Positions 63,648-64,000 of a stretch of DNA of 64,000 nt are shown in pieces (the stretch's first letter is position 1; each line of letters begins with the position of its first letter). This stretch comes from Leptothrix sp. (in: b-proteobacteria) (lineage in GTDB: Bacteria > Pseudomonadota > Gammaproteobacteria > Burkholderiales > Burkholderiaceae_C), in the NCBI GenBank assembly GCA_013822685.1, contig PNKV01000010.1, positions 1 through 64,000 on the forward strand. The letters run 5' to 3'. The notes under the pieces were generated by a model, which searched no databases, was not told where the DNA came from, and saw only the letters and a list, made by a program, of their open reading frames with translations. Position numbers and translations under genes: made by a program.

Positions 63648-64000
63648 TCAGTACCGGTAGCCTAGGCCGACATACATGGCTGATTCGTCATTGGCGTAGA
63701 GCTGTGATCCTTTGGCGTTCTGGTGCCGCAGTCCAAAGGTGGCGGTCGCCTGTGGTGACAGCCTCGTGTTGATGTCTCCGCGCCATAGAACGGTGCGGGT
63801 TTCTCCGGTCTGCGCAATGGTGGAAAAGGGCGGTTCTCCGGTGGAGTCTACCGACGAGCGGGTCCAACGAAGGCTGGTGTTCAATGAGGTCAAGGGCGTG
63901 AGGCGGCGAGTGAACAGAGCCTCAACATAGCGTTGCTGTGTCGCCGCGCCGATGGCAGGGCCATTTGGGCTCAAGGGCAGCGGCTGAACTTTGTCCATAC
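63648..64000 (-). CDS. Outer-membrane beta-barrel protein of XrtA/EPS locus, partial
   Basis: The C-terminal end of a gene that continues past the right edge. The visible 116 or so residues alternate polar and hydrophobic in strands (YVEALFTRRLTPLTSLNTSL, RTVLWRGDINTRLSPQATAT, SAMYVGLGYRY) and finish with an aromatic-Arg-Tyr end, as outer-membrane β-barrels do. Position directly upstream of the ATPase gene, 13 bp away, fits the barrel protein of XrtA/PEP-CTERM EPS clusters, probably an export or anchoring component. The start is not in the window. Confidence 0.72.
   Translation of the reverse strand, partial: MDKVQPLPLSPNGPAIGAATQQRYVEALFTRRLTPLTSLNTSLRWTRSSVDSTGEPPFSTIAQTGETRTVLWRGDINTRLSPQATATFGLRHQNAKGSQLYANDESAMYVGLGYRY

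Overview
The window looks like a chromosomal segment of a high-GC betaproteobacterium of the order Burkholderiales. The evidence is gene content and order: nirBD with a NasR-type NIT-ANTAR regulator and a PP2C-kinase next to a formate/nitrite channel, tsaE-amiC, an endonuclease-type MutL, and an exosortase (XrtA/EpsH)-type exopolysaccharide locus at the right end. The genus cannot be fixed from sequence alone. No rRNA, tRNA or CRISPR array was seen.

Layout. (1) 1 to about 7150: the right part of an integrated element. It carries a phage-integrase N-terminal-like gene cut by the left edge, 1.2 kb without a recognisable gene, a ParM/StbA-like actin with a small overlapping partner, an HNH-nuclease gene divergent from a CoiA-like/PD-(D/E)XK-like gene, and a P4-type tyrosine integrase with a three-copy 12-bp repeat upstream. 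(2) 7.7-18.0 kb: nitrite assimilation. It holds nirB, nirD, a large secreted dihaem beta-propeller protein, the antiterminator nasR, a leader RNA with tandem hairpins and an intrinsic terminator, a nitrite/formate channel and a PP2C-kinase fusion. (3) 18.0-22.2 kb: two TetR-regulated divergent pairs, a GMC oxidoreductase and a DAPG-hydrolase-like protein, with visible palindromic operators. (4) 22.2-34.7 kb: housekeeping and repair genes, namely folA-thyA, an MsbA-like ABC exporter divergent from a MarR gene with an operator inside its promoter, miaA, an MFS exporter, rluB, mutL, dedA, psd, trhO and an RluA-family synthase.

(5) 34.7-40.7 kb: a single very large STAND/NACHT-like P-loop protein (about 1713 aa) with atypical codon use between housekeeping genes. 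It is the best candidate in the window for an undescribed, possibly antiphage, system. (6) 40.7-53.9 kb: a Cys-rich small protein, a CPBP protease, an unusual kinase-Cache-HAMP receptor, amiC, tsaE, queG, an MDR oxidoreductase, a zinc metallopeptidase and the NAD genes nadB, nadC and nadA with a ComFB-like gene between nadB and nadC. (7) 54.0-64.0 kb, all on the minus strand: an envelope-glycan module (PAP2 phosphatase, GT39, GT2, flippase-like protein), then the XrtA-type EPS genes (initiating sugar transferase, polysaccharide deacetylase, an ATPase fused to a UDP-GlcNAc 2-epimerase-like domain, and the end of an outer-membrane beta-barrel gene).

How the genes work together. NirBD reduces nitrite that enters through the FNT channel. 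NasR probably couples nitrate/nitrite sensing to channel expression through the leader. NadA, NadB and NadC make up the aspartate-to-NaMN route. The right-end genes should act in order: lipid-linked sugar priming, modification, and membrane assembly of an exopolysaccharide, with the GT2/GT39/flippase/PAP2 set handling polyprenyl-phosphate sugars.
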